Below, piece by piece: positions 43,501 to 54,690 of a DNA stretch of 64,000 nt (position 1 is its first letter; each line of letters starts with the position of its first letter). A program made the position numbers and the translations under genes. Below the pieces are notes generated by a model. It did not search any database. It was not told the DNA's origin and saw only the letters and a program-made list of their open reading frames with translations. Source of the DNA: Agapanthus africanus (lineage: Eukaryota > Streptophyta > Magnoliopsida > Asparagales > Amaryllidaceae); the NCBI GenBank assembly GCA_030015575.1, contig CM057344.1:599362410-599426409 (forward strand), read 5' to 3'.

Positions 43501-44094
43501 CCGACGACCATATGTTTAATGGACCACCATGTCCCTAAACTGGAACATTAGAGCCAATTGCTCTTTTGTCGGATCTAAACGATCCCGTTAAGTTGATCTT
43601 AGTCTCAAACTGGACTAACGTATCCTTAACAAACGTTTGAGTTGATCTTAGCCTCAAATATGGCTAACGTATCCTCAAACCAAAACCCCAAACCCAAATC
43701 TAAGAAAACACGGATTTGGACTAATCCACGTCCTACGGGCGACGACATAAATTGGTCTCCGTATACAATCCACGGGCAACCACAAACAAAACAAACACCC
43801 ACGACACGAAGTGACCAGCTGGAGAAGGAGAAAGTTGTTACCGCGAGGCGGTAGCGTAATTAACTGCAGGGGCTTGCGTCTGCAGGGAAGAGCGTCCCCA
43901 CAATCAAAAACCCCTCAAGCGAGGGGGAATCTGACGAAGTCTGCTACATCGGCCGCATCCGTCTAAACCTCCGATACACGGTGCCATAAATCAACTTGGC
44001 ATCTTCGGAGAGGTGGACGGATAGCACCTATTAGCATCTTCCCCGAACCTCAGGCGAGACGTCCCGCGTCCCGGCCGCCGTTCGGAGGGGAACA
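40541..44094 (+). repeat. 3' LTR of element 2 (3554 bp)
   Basis: TGTTTCC to GGGGAACA, followed by target duplication GTTGT. Same internal order as the 5' LTR: G-boxes 40590-41065, TATA 41361-41368, TTTAA palindromes 41505-42060, CACGTG block 42100-42545, AGTGTTTAACACT 42550-42795, GGAC repeats 43045-43280. It has one 27-bp GGACCACCATGTCC unit fewer than the 5' LTR but keeps a TTGACACGTGAT segment that the 5' LTR lacks. Confidence 0.93.
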
Positions 44095-44099
44095 GTTGT
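44095..44099. repeat. Target-site duplication GTTGT, right copy
   Basis: Identical to 21125-21129 and directly after GGGGAACA. Confidence 0.95.
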
Positions 44100-44226
44100 A
44101 CTCGTCAAAGCGGCTCATGATCTCAGCGTATTGAGCGTTGGTGAACTCCTGGTTCTGGCTGCGGCCCAGCGCACGAATATTCCCATAAGAAATGATTTCG
44201 TCAAAACCGTACATATGGGCATCCAT
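44100..44226 (-). pseudogene. Antisense ORF A of element 1, N-terminal part
   Basis: Starts at ATG 44226 (MDAHMYGFDEIISYGNIRAL), 5 nt after the acceptor TTATTTCAG|GTATC. It runs to the insertion point and matches the N-terminus of ORF A in element 2. The remainder is at 20745-21129. Confidence 0.75.
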
Positions 44227-44231
44227 GATAC

Positions 44232-44648
44232 CTGAAATAAAGATCATGAGAATCTATTACAGACCCTTTTCTTCTAAATTGTGATGAGGACAACCTATGA
44301 CAAGAAAACCCTAAGAAACCTCCATGGGAAGAACTTAGTTCCTCATAGGAATTAGATTCCTTTTTGAAAACAGGAATTAGATTCCCAGAAGTTTGTTTTT
44401 CCAGAGCTAGAGCTCCTTGAGGATGGATTTAAATTTCATGGAAGGGACAACCGACACCATCATCTCCCTAAAGGTTAAAGAGACCCTAAGAGATCTACAG
44501 TTTGAAAATTAGAAGGGTTACTGTTCTTGTGGAGGAACTTAAAACAAAAAGAAATGCGTGTTCTTGACAAAGGGAAAAACCCTTGATCTAAATTTAAAAT
44601 CCCATGGGGGTCACTGGGAAAGTTCTCCGATCGTTCAAAGATCTTTAC
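44232..44648 (-). other. Candidate 5' intron of the antisense gene, element 1
   Basis: Donor CAG|GTAAAG at 44649/44648 and acceptor TTTCAG at 44232 on the minus strand; 417 nt, close to the 448 nt in element 2. Confidence 0.6.
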
Positions 44649-44798
44649 CTGAAGAAAGGATCTTCTTGGAACAGAGTTAAACTCTGGAAAAAGTTTGAGG
44701 CAGAGAACTAAGCTCTGGGAACGAGAATTAAATTCTCAAGAAAAAGTTGCAAGGAAGAAGACAAGCAAGAGTGGAGGCGCTTCTAAAGAGACCCCTAT

Positions 44799-44806
44799 AT
44801 TTATAG
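44799..44806 (-). promoter_or_regulatory. TATA box of the antisense gene, element 1
   Basis: Minus strand CCTATAAATATAGGGG, nearly the same as the sense LTR box CCTATAAATAGGGG. It lies 113 nt left of the LTR, so leftward and rightward TATA boxes flank the U3 G-box array. Confidence 0.65.
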
Positions 44807-44867
44807 GATGTGATAGAGACGCTTCATCTCCCCGATTCTCTAGATGGATCCGACGGTCACAAAAGTG

Positions 44868-44918
44868 ACAGCGTTGCATTTACGTGCAGACACGTGAGAA
44901 CAACGCTGTAGGGGCATT
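44868..44918 (+). promoter_or_regulatory. PPT with adjacent 9-bp stem-loop, element 1
   Basis: ACAGCGTTG (44868-44876) and CAACGCTGT (44901-44909) precede TAGGGGCATT and the LTR. Arms are identical to those in element 2 while the loop differs. Confidence 0.7.
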
Positions 44919-47911
44919 TGTTCCATGATTAAAAATCAGGAGAAGCTACAGAAGAGGCATCACGTGTTCACACGTGACCAGTTGTCACGTGTTGGCACGT
45001 GACGCTTAAAAGCAGCGGCAAAAAGCACATTCAAGAAAAAGCTCCAGAAAAAGCATCACGTACTCACACGTGACCAGTGGTCACGTGTTGGCACGTGATG
45101 GTTAAGCAGCGGCCAGAGTACAGAGCGCAGAAGAAGAGAAGCCCATTCCAGGGGTCACGTGCCTACTCGTGACTAGGGGTCACGTACCTACACGTGACCG
45201 GGGATCACGTGGCCACACGTGACCGGGGATCACGTGGCCACACGTGACCGGCTTTAAGAGCCTTATTCTTTAACAGAATTAAATTCTGAAGATAAATCTT
45301 TCAAATCTTTCCAAAATGAAGAAGGATTATCTAAAACCGTTGGATTAAAAATCTAAAGGTGATTAAATATCACCAATTTATGGAAAAATCTTGGACTTGG
45401 AAAGATTTCCCCCTAAATCTAACCAAAATAACAAGGGGATATCTTTGGATTTAAAATCCAATGGTGAATAAAATTCACCTAAAAATCTAAAGGCCTAGAT
45501 TAATGATGAAGATAAATCAAATCTCCCAATGAATAAATCAAATCTCTCAATAAGAGATTTACTAAGCAGATTGATTCTTTTCCTTCTCCTATAAATAGGG
45601 GCCAAGAAAAGAAAGGAAGGAAACTTTTTTTTTGCACTTTTGGACCTCTTTCTTTTGATACACAAAGAGAAAGAGATATAGAGCCTTTGATTCTCTGCAA
45701 AACGAAAATCTTAGGTAAGAAAAGAAAAGGGAGGCTTCAGAGGAGAATTTAATTCTCAAAAGAGTTTAACTCTTATATAAAGAAAAGAACTTAGTTCTTT
45801 CTCTGTTGGAGGATCTGCAAAGTGCATATCTCCCCACGAATTGAGAATTTAATTCTCATTGGGTTGAGATCCTGCTATGCAGATCTAAAACACAGAGGAG
45901 GAACTGAGTTTTGAGAATTTAATTCTCACAAAGTGATAGGAATTCAATTCCTTTGAGATAAAATTAGGGTTTAACCGTATGTTATAGAAATTTAATTCCT
46001 TCAAAATGAACAGAACCAGGGTTTAACCCTAATTGAGAACATAATTCTCTCAAACTCACAGGAATTTAATTCCCTTAAGAAAAGAAATTAGGGTTTAACC
46101 CTATTAAGAATATAATTCTTCAGAAGAAAACAGGAATTTAATTCCTCTAAAAGTTTGTCGCTGGGGTTTAACCCTATGAAGAATTTAATTCTTAAAAGAT
46201 GAACAGACCTTTAAAACATGCAAAGAACCAGAGTCACGTGCTATCACGTGACTACTGCAAAGATCCATAACAAAAGAACTTTGAGGCAATGCCTCACGTG
46301 CCCCAAGTGATCTCTAAAAGCACACAGAGAAAAAGACAAAAGAAACAGAAAAGAGCTCTAGGGCACCCTCACGTGTCAACACGTGACCCCTAGTGAGCAT
46401 TCTAACAGATCAAAGCGTGAGCCCCCATCACGTGCCCACACGTGATGGCTTCCAGAATTAAAAGTGTTAAACACTTATCTGTAGAACAAAATAAAGGGAA
46501 TCAGGGCGCTCTCACATGTCCACACGTGACCCCTCTCTCCTTAGTGTTTAACACTAGTCTGGAGATTTTGTCCCCAGTGTTTAACACTGATTTGCTTAGT
46601 GTTTAACACTAATTTGAAAACTCTGCTCCCAGTGTTCAACACTGATTATCTTTTAGTGTTTAACACTAACTTGTTAATTTTATTCCCAGTGTTCAACAAT
46701 GTTGGTCTCTAGTGTTTAACACTAGTTTTAGCCCAATTGGCTAAGTTTCCAGAGGCAAAGCCTCTCCTTCAATGAACCAACAGAGGGCCAATATCCCAAA
46801 CATGATTGGACTTAGCCCAAGCTGGCCATAAGTCCTCAATTCAAACTTAACTGGGCCAATGGGCTCATAATATAATGATTGATCTTAGTTTCCAAATTGG
46901 ACTACAGATCACTTAATCTACCTTGGTCCAAGGGTACATCTCTTCACTCCTTTGATACTTGCCGTTGTAATTCCTCAACGTCTTCAAAGAGGTGAAGGGT
47001 CCCGATGACCACACATTGATACGGACTGTAGGGTCCTTAAACTCATGGACTATGAGGTCCTTAACCTTGACCGTGATATCTTAAAACAAATATTGGACTG
47101 TGGAGTCCTTAAATCCACGGACTATGAGGTCCTTAACCTTGACCGTAATGTCTTAAAACTAACATCGGACTGTGGAGTCCTTAAATCCACAGACTATGAG
47201 GTCCTTAACCTTGACCGTGATGTCTTAAAACTAACATCGGACTGTGGAGTCCTTAAATCCACGGACTACGACGTCATTAACCTTGACCGCAACGTCTTAA
47301 AACTAACAGTGGACCGCAATATCCTCAAACTACCTATGGACCACTATGTCCCTAAACTGGAACAATAGAGCCCCAAATGCTCTTTTGTCGGATCTAAACG
47401 ATCCCGTTAAGTTGATCTTAGTCTAAAAACTAGACTAACGTATCCTTAACAAACGTTTAAGTCGATCTTAGTCTCAAACGAGGCTAACGTATCCTTAACC
47501 ACAACCCCCAAACCCAAATCTAAGAAAATACGGATTTGGACTAGTCCACGCCCTACGGGCGACGACATAACTCGGTCTCCGTATACAATCCACGGGCAAC
47601 CAAACACAAATCAGACACACACAACACGAAGTGACCATCTGGAGAAGGAGAAAGTTGTTACCGCAATGCGGTAGCGTAATTAACTGCAGGGGCTTACGCC
47701 TGCAGGGAAGAGCGTCCCCACAATCAAAAACCCCTCAAGCGAGGGGGAATCTGACGAAGTCTGCTACATCGGATGCATCCGTTGAAACCTTCGATACATG
47801 GTGCCATAAATCAACTTGGCATCTTCGGAGAGGTGGACGGATAGCACCAATTAGCATCTACCCCGAATTTCAGGCAAGACGTCCAGTCGTGCCGTCTTTC
47901 GGATGGGAACA
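44919..47911 (+). repeat. LTR shared by element 1 (3') and element 3 (5'), 2993 bp
   Basis: Starts TGTTCCATGATT and ends GGGAACA. Left neighbour is a PPT, right neighbour a primer site (TGGCATGCCCGGTGGGACC at 47917). Contents: G-boxes 44955-45255, TATA 45590-45597, donor 45714, palindromes 45745-46205, CACGTG block 46230-46535, AGTGTTTAACACT 46538-46730, GGAC repeats 47020-47370, U5 hairpins about 47656-47745. It has a duplicated 25-bp G-box unit (45195-45250) that is single in the 5' LTR. Confidence 0.9.
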
Positions 47912-47916
47912 GATTA

Positions 47917-47935
47917 TGGCATGCCCGGTGGGACC
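47917..47935 (+). promoter_or_regulatory. Primer-binding site of element 3, mutated
   Basis: TGGCATGCCCGGTGGGACC, one base different from elements 1 and 2 (C to T). The mutation would weaken tRNA pairing slightly. Confidence 0.72.
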
Positions 47936-48064
47936 TTTTCCGCTTTCCACTCCACACTTCGTGTGTCGTGATTCGCGAACCAATCGCGGTTTGCTAATGG
48001 TTGCCCTTGGGTTTCGAAGTACTAAGACTTGGTGTTTCGCTTGGTGCAGAAAGCAAGAGGATCA

Positions 48065-50250
48065 ATGGCTGACAACTGCTCGAACTGCTCCAACTGCAAA
48101 TGCAACCGACGCTCCGCCTCACCTGGAGGTGTAGCATATGGACCGCAGGCTGCTTCCCTATTCACTATGCCTGTGGAAAAAATGACTCAAGCTACCACCG
48201 GTCTATTCTTTGGGACCATGCTCCCTCCGGTGAACGTTAACATCCCAAAGCCCGTAGCGGAAGCTTCAAAGAGATCGGTCTTTGATCGACTTGCTACTCC
48301 CACGGCCCCTCTCAGCGGGTCGTCCAACTCCTCGGTCTTCACCAAACTGAGCCTGAACTCCAAAGGGCCCGCCAAAAAGCCCATGATACCTGAGAAGGCC
48401 ATCCCAAAGAAGACAGCTGCTCCTGAAGTCGTCAAGACGGCTTCTCCTCCCAGAGGGTCGGTCTTCGCAACACTGACTACCCCCATTCCCGCTCCCGCTC
48501 AGAAATCTGTAGCTTCTCAACGAACGTTAGTCTTCAAGAGGCTGACACCGGCAGCAGCCCCTCCCCAGAACAGGGGGCAAGATGAAGCCGTCGCTGAATC
48601 CATCCCAACAACCCCGTCATGCCCGACGTCGCCACTGGCGCCGGATAAGGAAGACTGGGGGCAACTCCCCCTCCGGACTAACTCCACCGGCTCCAACGGT
48701 GAAAATTGAGGCTGCTGTTCCAACCGCGAACAGCTTCGAGCTGCTGAATAGGGTACGCAGAAATTCGCCAACTGCGGTTCTCAAAAGATCCCCTCCACCT
48801 GCGGAGAGCGTTACAGAAACAAGGCCGGGGCAGCCTCCTCAACGGCTGTCCTCCAAAATTTTTAAACTCTGGTGGAAGGTTCAAGAATCGGTAATTAACC
48901 AAGATCACTCTCATCAACAGAAAAAGGCGAAGGTGCAGGAAGAAAAGAACCGTCATGTCAAACAACAAAGGATGACAACCACTTGGGTGCCTGCTGCAAC
49001 GACTCCCTCCACGTCGACTACTCAAAAGAGAAGACGGCCGGATAGAGTCCCCACTCCTGCAGCAAATGTCAAGGACAATAAACCGAAACGCCCTAAGTCT
49101 GGGGGCATGATGGTGCATACGGTATACATGGCGTTGCGAAAAGAGGACAGCCGTGCATCCACGGGTCATAGGCCACTTACACGGTCAGTGACCAAAGCTC
49201 AGGAGCAACAGCAGAAGCTCCAAGAAATGATGAACGCGATGGCCGCACTCACTGGGCCGAAAGAAAGCCCCGAAGCGTCATCTGATCAACGCCAGGAGCA
49301 AGAAACTGACGCTGAATTCCATCGCAGGATATTGGAGAAGAAGGATAAAGAGGCTGTTGAACAAGCAGCCAACATACAGCGAGTGGCCCTCCTGTTTCAA
49401 GATATGGTGGGAATGATGATCCAACAAGATTCTCCTGCTGAAGATCCTCCAATCGTCCCTGAAGACGACAGAGGAGAAACGTCAAATCCTCCACCGGCTC
49501 TGTCAACAGCCAAGGAGGAGACAATCTCCAAAGCTGACCTAGACGAATATATAGCTCAGCAGATACGGGTTCACCAGGCGACTGAGGCAGCTGGTCAAGT
49601 TGTCAGAACAGGGCGACCATATCCGAGCTGGTATGACCAGATCAAGTACCCACCGGGCTATACAATACCGAAATTTCATGTCTATAAGGGGACGGGCAAT
49701 CCCCACCAGCACGTTGCCCAGTGCAGGACGCTTTGCGGCAACACCGGCGGTCCAGTTCGTCGGTAGCTTGTCAGAAACAGTGTTCGAGTGGTACTATGAG
49801 CTCCCAAATGACTCTATTAAAACATTTACGGAGATGGAGCTGCTGTTTACCCAGTGTTTCGCAAGCGCCAGCGAACGTACCCCGATAACGGCATTGATTA
49901 ATGCCAGGGTGAAACCAGATGAGATGTGGGTCCAGTACGCTATACGCTGGCGAAACTTGTGGTCAAAATGTGAACAACGCATTGAGGAGGCGCCCGCGGT
50001 GGGCATGTTCGTGGGTACCCTAGATCCTTATGCAACTATCTCACAGTTCATGATGTTTTTTAAGCCAACCACGTTCCAGGCTTTGATCGACAAGTTGGCC
50101 CAGATGGACCAGATGGGTCACAGACCGTCTCCCCCGAAGCCAGAACCTTGGAATGACAAGGGTAAAGGGAAGGCAACCTTCGTTGTGAACGCTCAGCAGC
50201 AGCCCAGTGCTCCAAAGCTGGCGGATCAGCTGGAAGAAAGATGGCGGTAT
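48065..50250 (+). pseudogene. gag of element 3, left part
   Basis: ATG 48065 opens MADNCSNCSNCKCNRRS, a short Cys-rich start seen in full only here, followed by four SVFxRL-type repeats. A 1-bp C insertion near 48614 shifts the frame, and a deletion of about 20 bp near 49750 removes part of the capsid core before QFVGSLSETVFEWY. The core then continues (MELLFTQCFASASERTP, VGMFVGTLDP) until the solo LTR. Confidence 0.82.
50246..50250. repeat. Target-site duplication GGTAT, left copy
   Basis: Precedes the solo LTR and is repeated at 52404-52408. Confidence 0.88.
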
Positions 50251-52403
50251 TGTAAGTGCACGGCGGCGCCCCAGTCGTCGGAACGAGGCCAAAATGAGGA
50301 ATCGATGCTTAACTTTAACTTTTGAACCGGCACCACCTCGCACAAAAATCCCGGATCGGGCCATTAATCTAATTCTAGCTAACAAGAGAAGGGGTAGAGA
50401 GATATACCGAGCGATCCGTGTCCTTCGGTCTTCTCGTCGTCGTCCCGATCTCCCGCGGAATCTCCGGTCTCCACCACGTCGCCGGAAGGGCACCACATTG
50501 CCGGCTTCTTTTACGGGCTCCCATCTCTGGACCGAGGCAACTCGGGCACGAAGTTGGCGAGTCGGCACGAAGTTGGCGAGTCGACGTGCCCAAGGTTTGC
50601 TGTAGAATAGTGTCGTGCCATGTCTCATTGGGGTGTTGGAGGTTGCCATTTTAGTGGAGGCAAAGAGATGAACTTTTGGAGGAGGAGCTATATCATTTTG
50701 CAAAGCCAAATGAGAGGATTTTTCCACCCAAAGAATTGGGACAGCCCCCTACCCCATAATGGCCGGCCACAAGAAATGGTGTGGAGAGAGAGAAAAACCA
50801 AGGGGTGGGTAGAAAGCCAATAATGCAATCAAGAATGAGAAAAGGGTTATCATGAGAAAAGAAATGATCACCCAACAAAACTAACACCCCATCATGCAAT
50901 CATATCTCCACAAGTCAAGCCATGATGACTAAAAGAAAGTCAAATGAAAGTGCACCATCATGAAACCATCATGATGCAAGAATATGCAAAGACAACCCTC
51001 CAAAATGCTTATTTGCACAAATGCAAATAAGCCATCCTCCACCATTCTTCGGCCAATGAAAGATACAAAGAAAATTGGCTGAAACAGAAAACAAACTAGC
51101 AACTCCAAAAAACCGATCCCGTAATAAATTACAGGAAAATCCCGCTACTGTATATACATACCCGCATTTGTATTCTGACCGAATACAAATGCAATGAGAC
51201 AAATCTACACAGTGCAATACTAGGATCCGGCTTAAAACAAAGCCCGCTAGTATTATCCGTCCGATAATGATCCGTGCAATACCGTACGTATCTGATTGAA
51301 CCCTGCCATATCTCCATACGGCCTCTACAGCGTTTCGCTCGAAACTTGAGAAAACGGACTGTGGGGGACTCTAAAGACTCGTCAATACTATGGCTGTGTA
51401 TTTAACCACTAGCACGTCATAGGTATTAGCTATACGTGACGGGCTACCAGCTATTGACCAAAAGGGACGTCGATGAGCGAACTCATCCTGACACCCTATT
51501 GAGCCTGTCAGTGACAATATCCATACAGTCCGGTCCGTTCGTCTATGAGCATCGCATGGCGGGCCTAGAGGGTTGGTAAAACTCAGACCCCCAAAAGCGG
51601 TACAAGTCGTGTCGGAGTGTAGCCCAGAACACCCTGAGACACTACTGGAATACCTACCGGTAAATCTCCTGCCTTAGCCAAGGACTTCGTGTAAGGGCTC
51701 TCCTAGACACAGCGTGACCTCACCCCCAATACCGGGAAAGACGAACCCCTGCAGATCCGCTCACTGCCTCCATGTGGCTCGGGACTGTACCCAACTAAAA
51801 CCTGTTTGCACGTCTCCTTTGAGCGTGGTAGGGTAGTAATCAAAGTACAGTGGGAACTCATACGAGAAAATGACGATCTCAGGTCGATGAACTAATCTGT
51901 ACACATGTCACCAGGGAACTGCTATCTGACGTCAGGTATAAGACCAACTAGCATGTTCCCGGCGAGTCCTGTCCGGTGTACTCATAACCCAATGAGCACC
52001 TGTATACATCTTAGGTGAACCAACTGACACCAGAGGCTTATGAGACCGGCCACCGCCCCTCGTCGGGGTCTCGACTGTATACACTAGTCTACTCTGGAGT
52101 ATCGATGCCCTGTCTCGAAACTCCCACGACTAGGGACCTTTTAAGGATGTGCTTATAGACTACCAGCTCCCACGTATATGATCGCCCTCATACTGATGGC
52201 AGTCAAGCAAGAATCCTAGGGGCTCTATCAACGTGCAATAGCGACCTGTCAGGTCACCTAAAGCAGTACACGATGATAAAGATAAACCATATAGCATACT
52301 ATCATCTCGAGTAAGACTGTCCTACCGGGATAGGTCCTCCCTCAATCATTGCAATCACGTGCCTGTGATCCAATAATTGACTCTGAGGGCACTATCTCCA
52401 ACA
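50251..52403 (-). mobile_element. Solo LTR in gag of element 3, probably Copia type
   Basis: 2153 bp bounded by TG and CA with a perfect 5-bp duplication GGTAT. I see no internal copy of its own ends, so it is a single LTR left by recombination. On the minus strand it begins TGTTGGAGATAGTGCCCTC, reminiscent of long Angela-type Copia LTRs, which is why I orient it leftward. It splits gag of element 3 at a site intact in elements 1 and 2. Lineage is a weak call; solo-LTR status is firm. Confidence 0.8.
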
Positions 52404-52408
52404 GGTAT
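52404..52408. repeat. Target-site duplication GGTAT, right copy
   Basis: Directly after CTCCAACA; identical to 50246-50250. Confidence 0.88.
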
Positions 52409-53275
52409 TACAATGAGAAAATGAAGCGCATCTACTCATTCCCGCGGGATAAGACGAAGAGGCTATTCGAGCTGGCAATACGCAACAGGCTTATCAACTT
52501 GCCAAACCCAAGGCGACCGCCGCAACCCAGTGAGATGAATAACCCCAACTACGGCCCTTACCATCAAACGGTAAGCCATCCGATTGAGGATTGCTTCGTC
52601 TTCAAAGGATGGATTGAAGATCAATACCTACAGGGTAAGTTTGCGCTGTCCGAGAAGTGGAAGGTGAACCCGCCACAACCTCACACTGCCAAGAAGACGG
52701 ACACACCGGGGGCAACTTGTTCTTTCATTGAAGAAGCTCCATGGGAAATCGTGCTTTCAGCAAAAACCAAGAGGATGCTGAACGATCTTAAAACATGCCC
52801 GGCGATCAGGTGGAAGAACCCGCTGGAACCCCAGATAATTAAAGGGATGCTGAAGCCGCGCCCAACTCCGAAGATCAGTGGTGATGGCCCGAGCACTCAC
52901 AACCAGCCATCGAAATCTTCAAAGAAAAAGAAGAAGAAATCTAAGAAGCCCGTGAAGCCGGGTGACAAGCGCACAGACTTACAGAAACAGATCGACGCGC
53001 TGGAAGAGTACAATTAGAAGGCACGGACTCCCATCACACTCCAAGACTTCCTCGACCACGTCTTTCAGAAGGAAGATAATGGAAAAAGCTCGTCGGATAT
53101 ATCCGAGGGATATGTGGCGAGTTATTATGTGATCTCCCACTCGTTTACGGGCAATGAAAAAACTCCTGGCATTGAGAAACTGGGGGCACAGCCTGAACCA
53201 GAACTGGTGTGGCCGACAGACGAAATGATCGACGCCTTTCTAGACGAGATTCGTTTGAAAAGTAAGGCCGACTAG
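52409..53275 (+). pseudogene. gag of element 3, right part
   Basis: Resumes after the solo LTR with SFPRDKTKRLFELAI and the first knuckle-like motif, whose first Cys is mutated to Gly (NYGPYHQTVSHPIEDC). Then SFIEEAPWEIVLS and a Lys-rich tract. TAG at 53015 and 53273, each where element 2 or 1 has CAA or CAG. Confidence 0.8.
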
Positions 53276-54084
53276 GAGTGTGAGGTGGCCGCATCAAAAG
53301 AAGCCAAACACAGGCGACTAAACGAAAGAGTCGAAGCACTCCCGCCAGATCGAAAGGCACCCGACGCGGATAAAAACATATTCAAGACGAAGAAAAGGTT
53401 TGCCAAAGCCATATCAATGGGAATGAAACTACCACCCTCGGAAGAAAACACGCTCGATGGGGCGGAGAGGCACCCTAATTACTGCTCATATCATCGGAAG
53501 ATTTCACACCCCACTAAGGAGTGCGACGCTTTTAAGACATGGTGGCATAGATATGTTGCTCATCGGCAACATTTTAAGCGAATGAAACGCAGAACTCGTC
53601 GGGAGCAGAGAAGTACGACCGAAGGACACAAAAGAACTACCGGTAACTGTTACACGGTCAACACCGGGGGATCGCAAGTGCTCACATTCGGGAGCGATTC
53701 TGACGAGGAAATGGCTCTTAGCCCCCTCTTTAAAGAGTCCACCTCGGGAAAAGAGGAAGAACCAGAGGCCTGCGAAAACATTCAGCTGCGCAATCGCACA
53801 CTTCCGGAAAAGAATCTCGGACCCGCAACTAGAAAAGATAAGGGAAAGGAAAAGGTCACTGAGGATATCACCTTAGATGACCAAGTTATGAAAGAGCTGA
53901 CTGCCAAGGACCCGACTAAGAAAAGTAAGGTGGACTACAACATCTTAGCGCACCTGAGGAAGCTACCCTCGCAGCTCAGCATTCTTGATGCCCTCATGTT
54001 ATCAAAGGAAGCGAGAGATTCATTAATCAAGGCGCTACAAGAGCCCGAACAATTCCAAGCCTTCCTCGCCGAAGAAAGGATGAA
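53276..54084 (+). pseudogene. gag-protease linker of element 3 with second CHHC module
   Basis: Opens a 757-codon frame (53285-55558) spanning linker, protease and part of the next linker. Includes YCSYHRKISHPTKEC near 53480-53524 and the acidic LTFGSDSDEE tag near 53680. Confidence 0.78.
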
Positions 54085-54690
54085 GGATGAACTAGAAGAA
54101 GTACACACAGCCGATGTCACGTTCGGTGATGAGGACCTTCTCCTTGGGACGTGCGACCACAACCGTCCCCTATACGTCTCTAAATATTGCCACGATATAA
54201 AGATAGGCAAAATCTTGGTTGACAACGGGTCTTCCGTTAATCTCCTCAACGTGCGGGTGTTAAAGGAAATTTGCATGAGCGTCCAGCACCTTGCTCGGGA
54301 CAAGATCACCATCTCCGGGTTTGACTCCCAATCATTGAGAACTCTTGGGTCTGTGATATTGACGCTACGCTTTGGGCTACTCGTCATGGACATTAAGTTT
54401 CACGTCATAGATGCCAAGACATGTTACAATGCTCTGCTCGGCCGACCTTGGTTACACGAGTACAACATCATCCCTTCTACGCAATATCAGTGTATGAAAT
54501 ATTTCAAGGATGGTCTCGAGTACACCGTAACAGGAGAGCTGAACCCGTTCTCCGTAAACAAAGTCCGCAAATACGAAGATGCAAAGTACTTTTTGCCAGA
54601 TTTCGAGGATACAGAGAGGTGTCGGAAACCGGAGAAGAAAGCCGCCGCCGCCATTCCTGTTTTCGAGAGTGATATCGACGAAGAAGAAGA
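54085..54690 (+). pseudogene. Aspartic protease of element 3
   Basis: DNGSS at 54221-54235, ISGFDSQSLRTLGS and CYNALLGRPWLHEYN. Uninterrupted within the domain and in frame with both linkers. Confidence 0.85.

Larger units (their letters stand above)
21130..44094 (+). mobile_element. Tat-lineage Ty3/gypsy element 2, complete, nested in element 1
   Basis: 22,965 bp with two LTRs, primer site, gag-pol, repeat-rich 3' region, three antisense ORFs, PPT and perfect GTTGT duplication. The two LTRs differ by scattered substitutions and unit-sized indels. It is younger than element 1 by nesting, yet its gag-pol carries at least seven stops and two frameshifts. It is therefore non-autonomous and may have moved in trans. 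LTR length (3.56 kb against 2.97 kb) and sequence separate it from elements 1 and 3 as a sister subfamily. Confidence 0.95.
44100..47911 (+). mobile_element. Element 1, right segment, ending in the shared LTR
   Basis: Continues the antisense ORF A interrupted at 21129, then antisense leader, PPT and LTR. No target duplication follows at 47912; the next bases are a primer site and gag. Confidence 0.88.

Noticed and set aside
50252..52404. GTAAGT..CAG segment as a genuine intron of gag
   Set aside because: The TG..CA ends, the GGTAT duplication and its absence from elements 1 and 2 identify an LTR insertion; splicing would not restore the frame.
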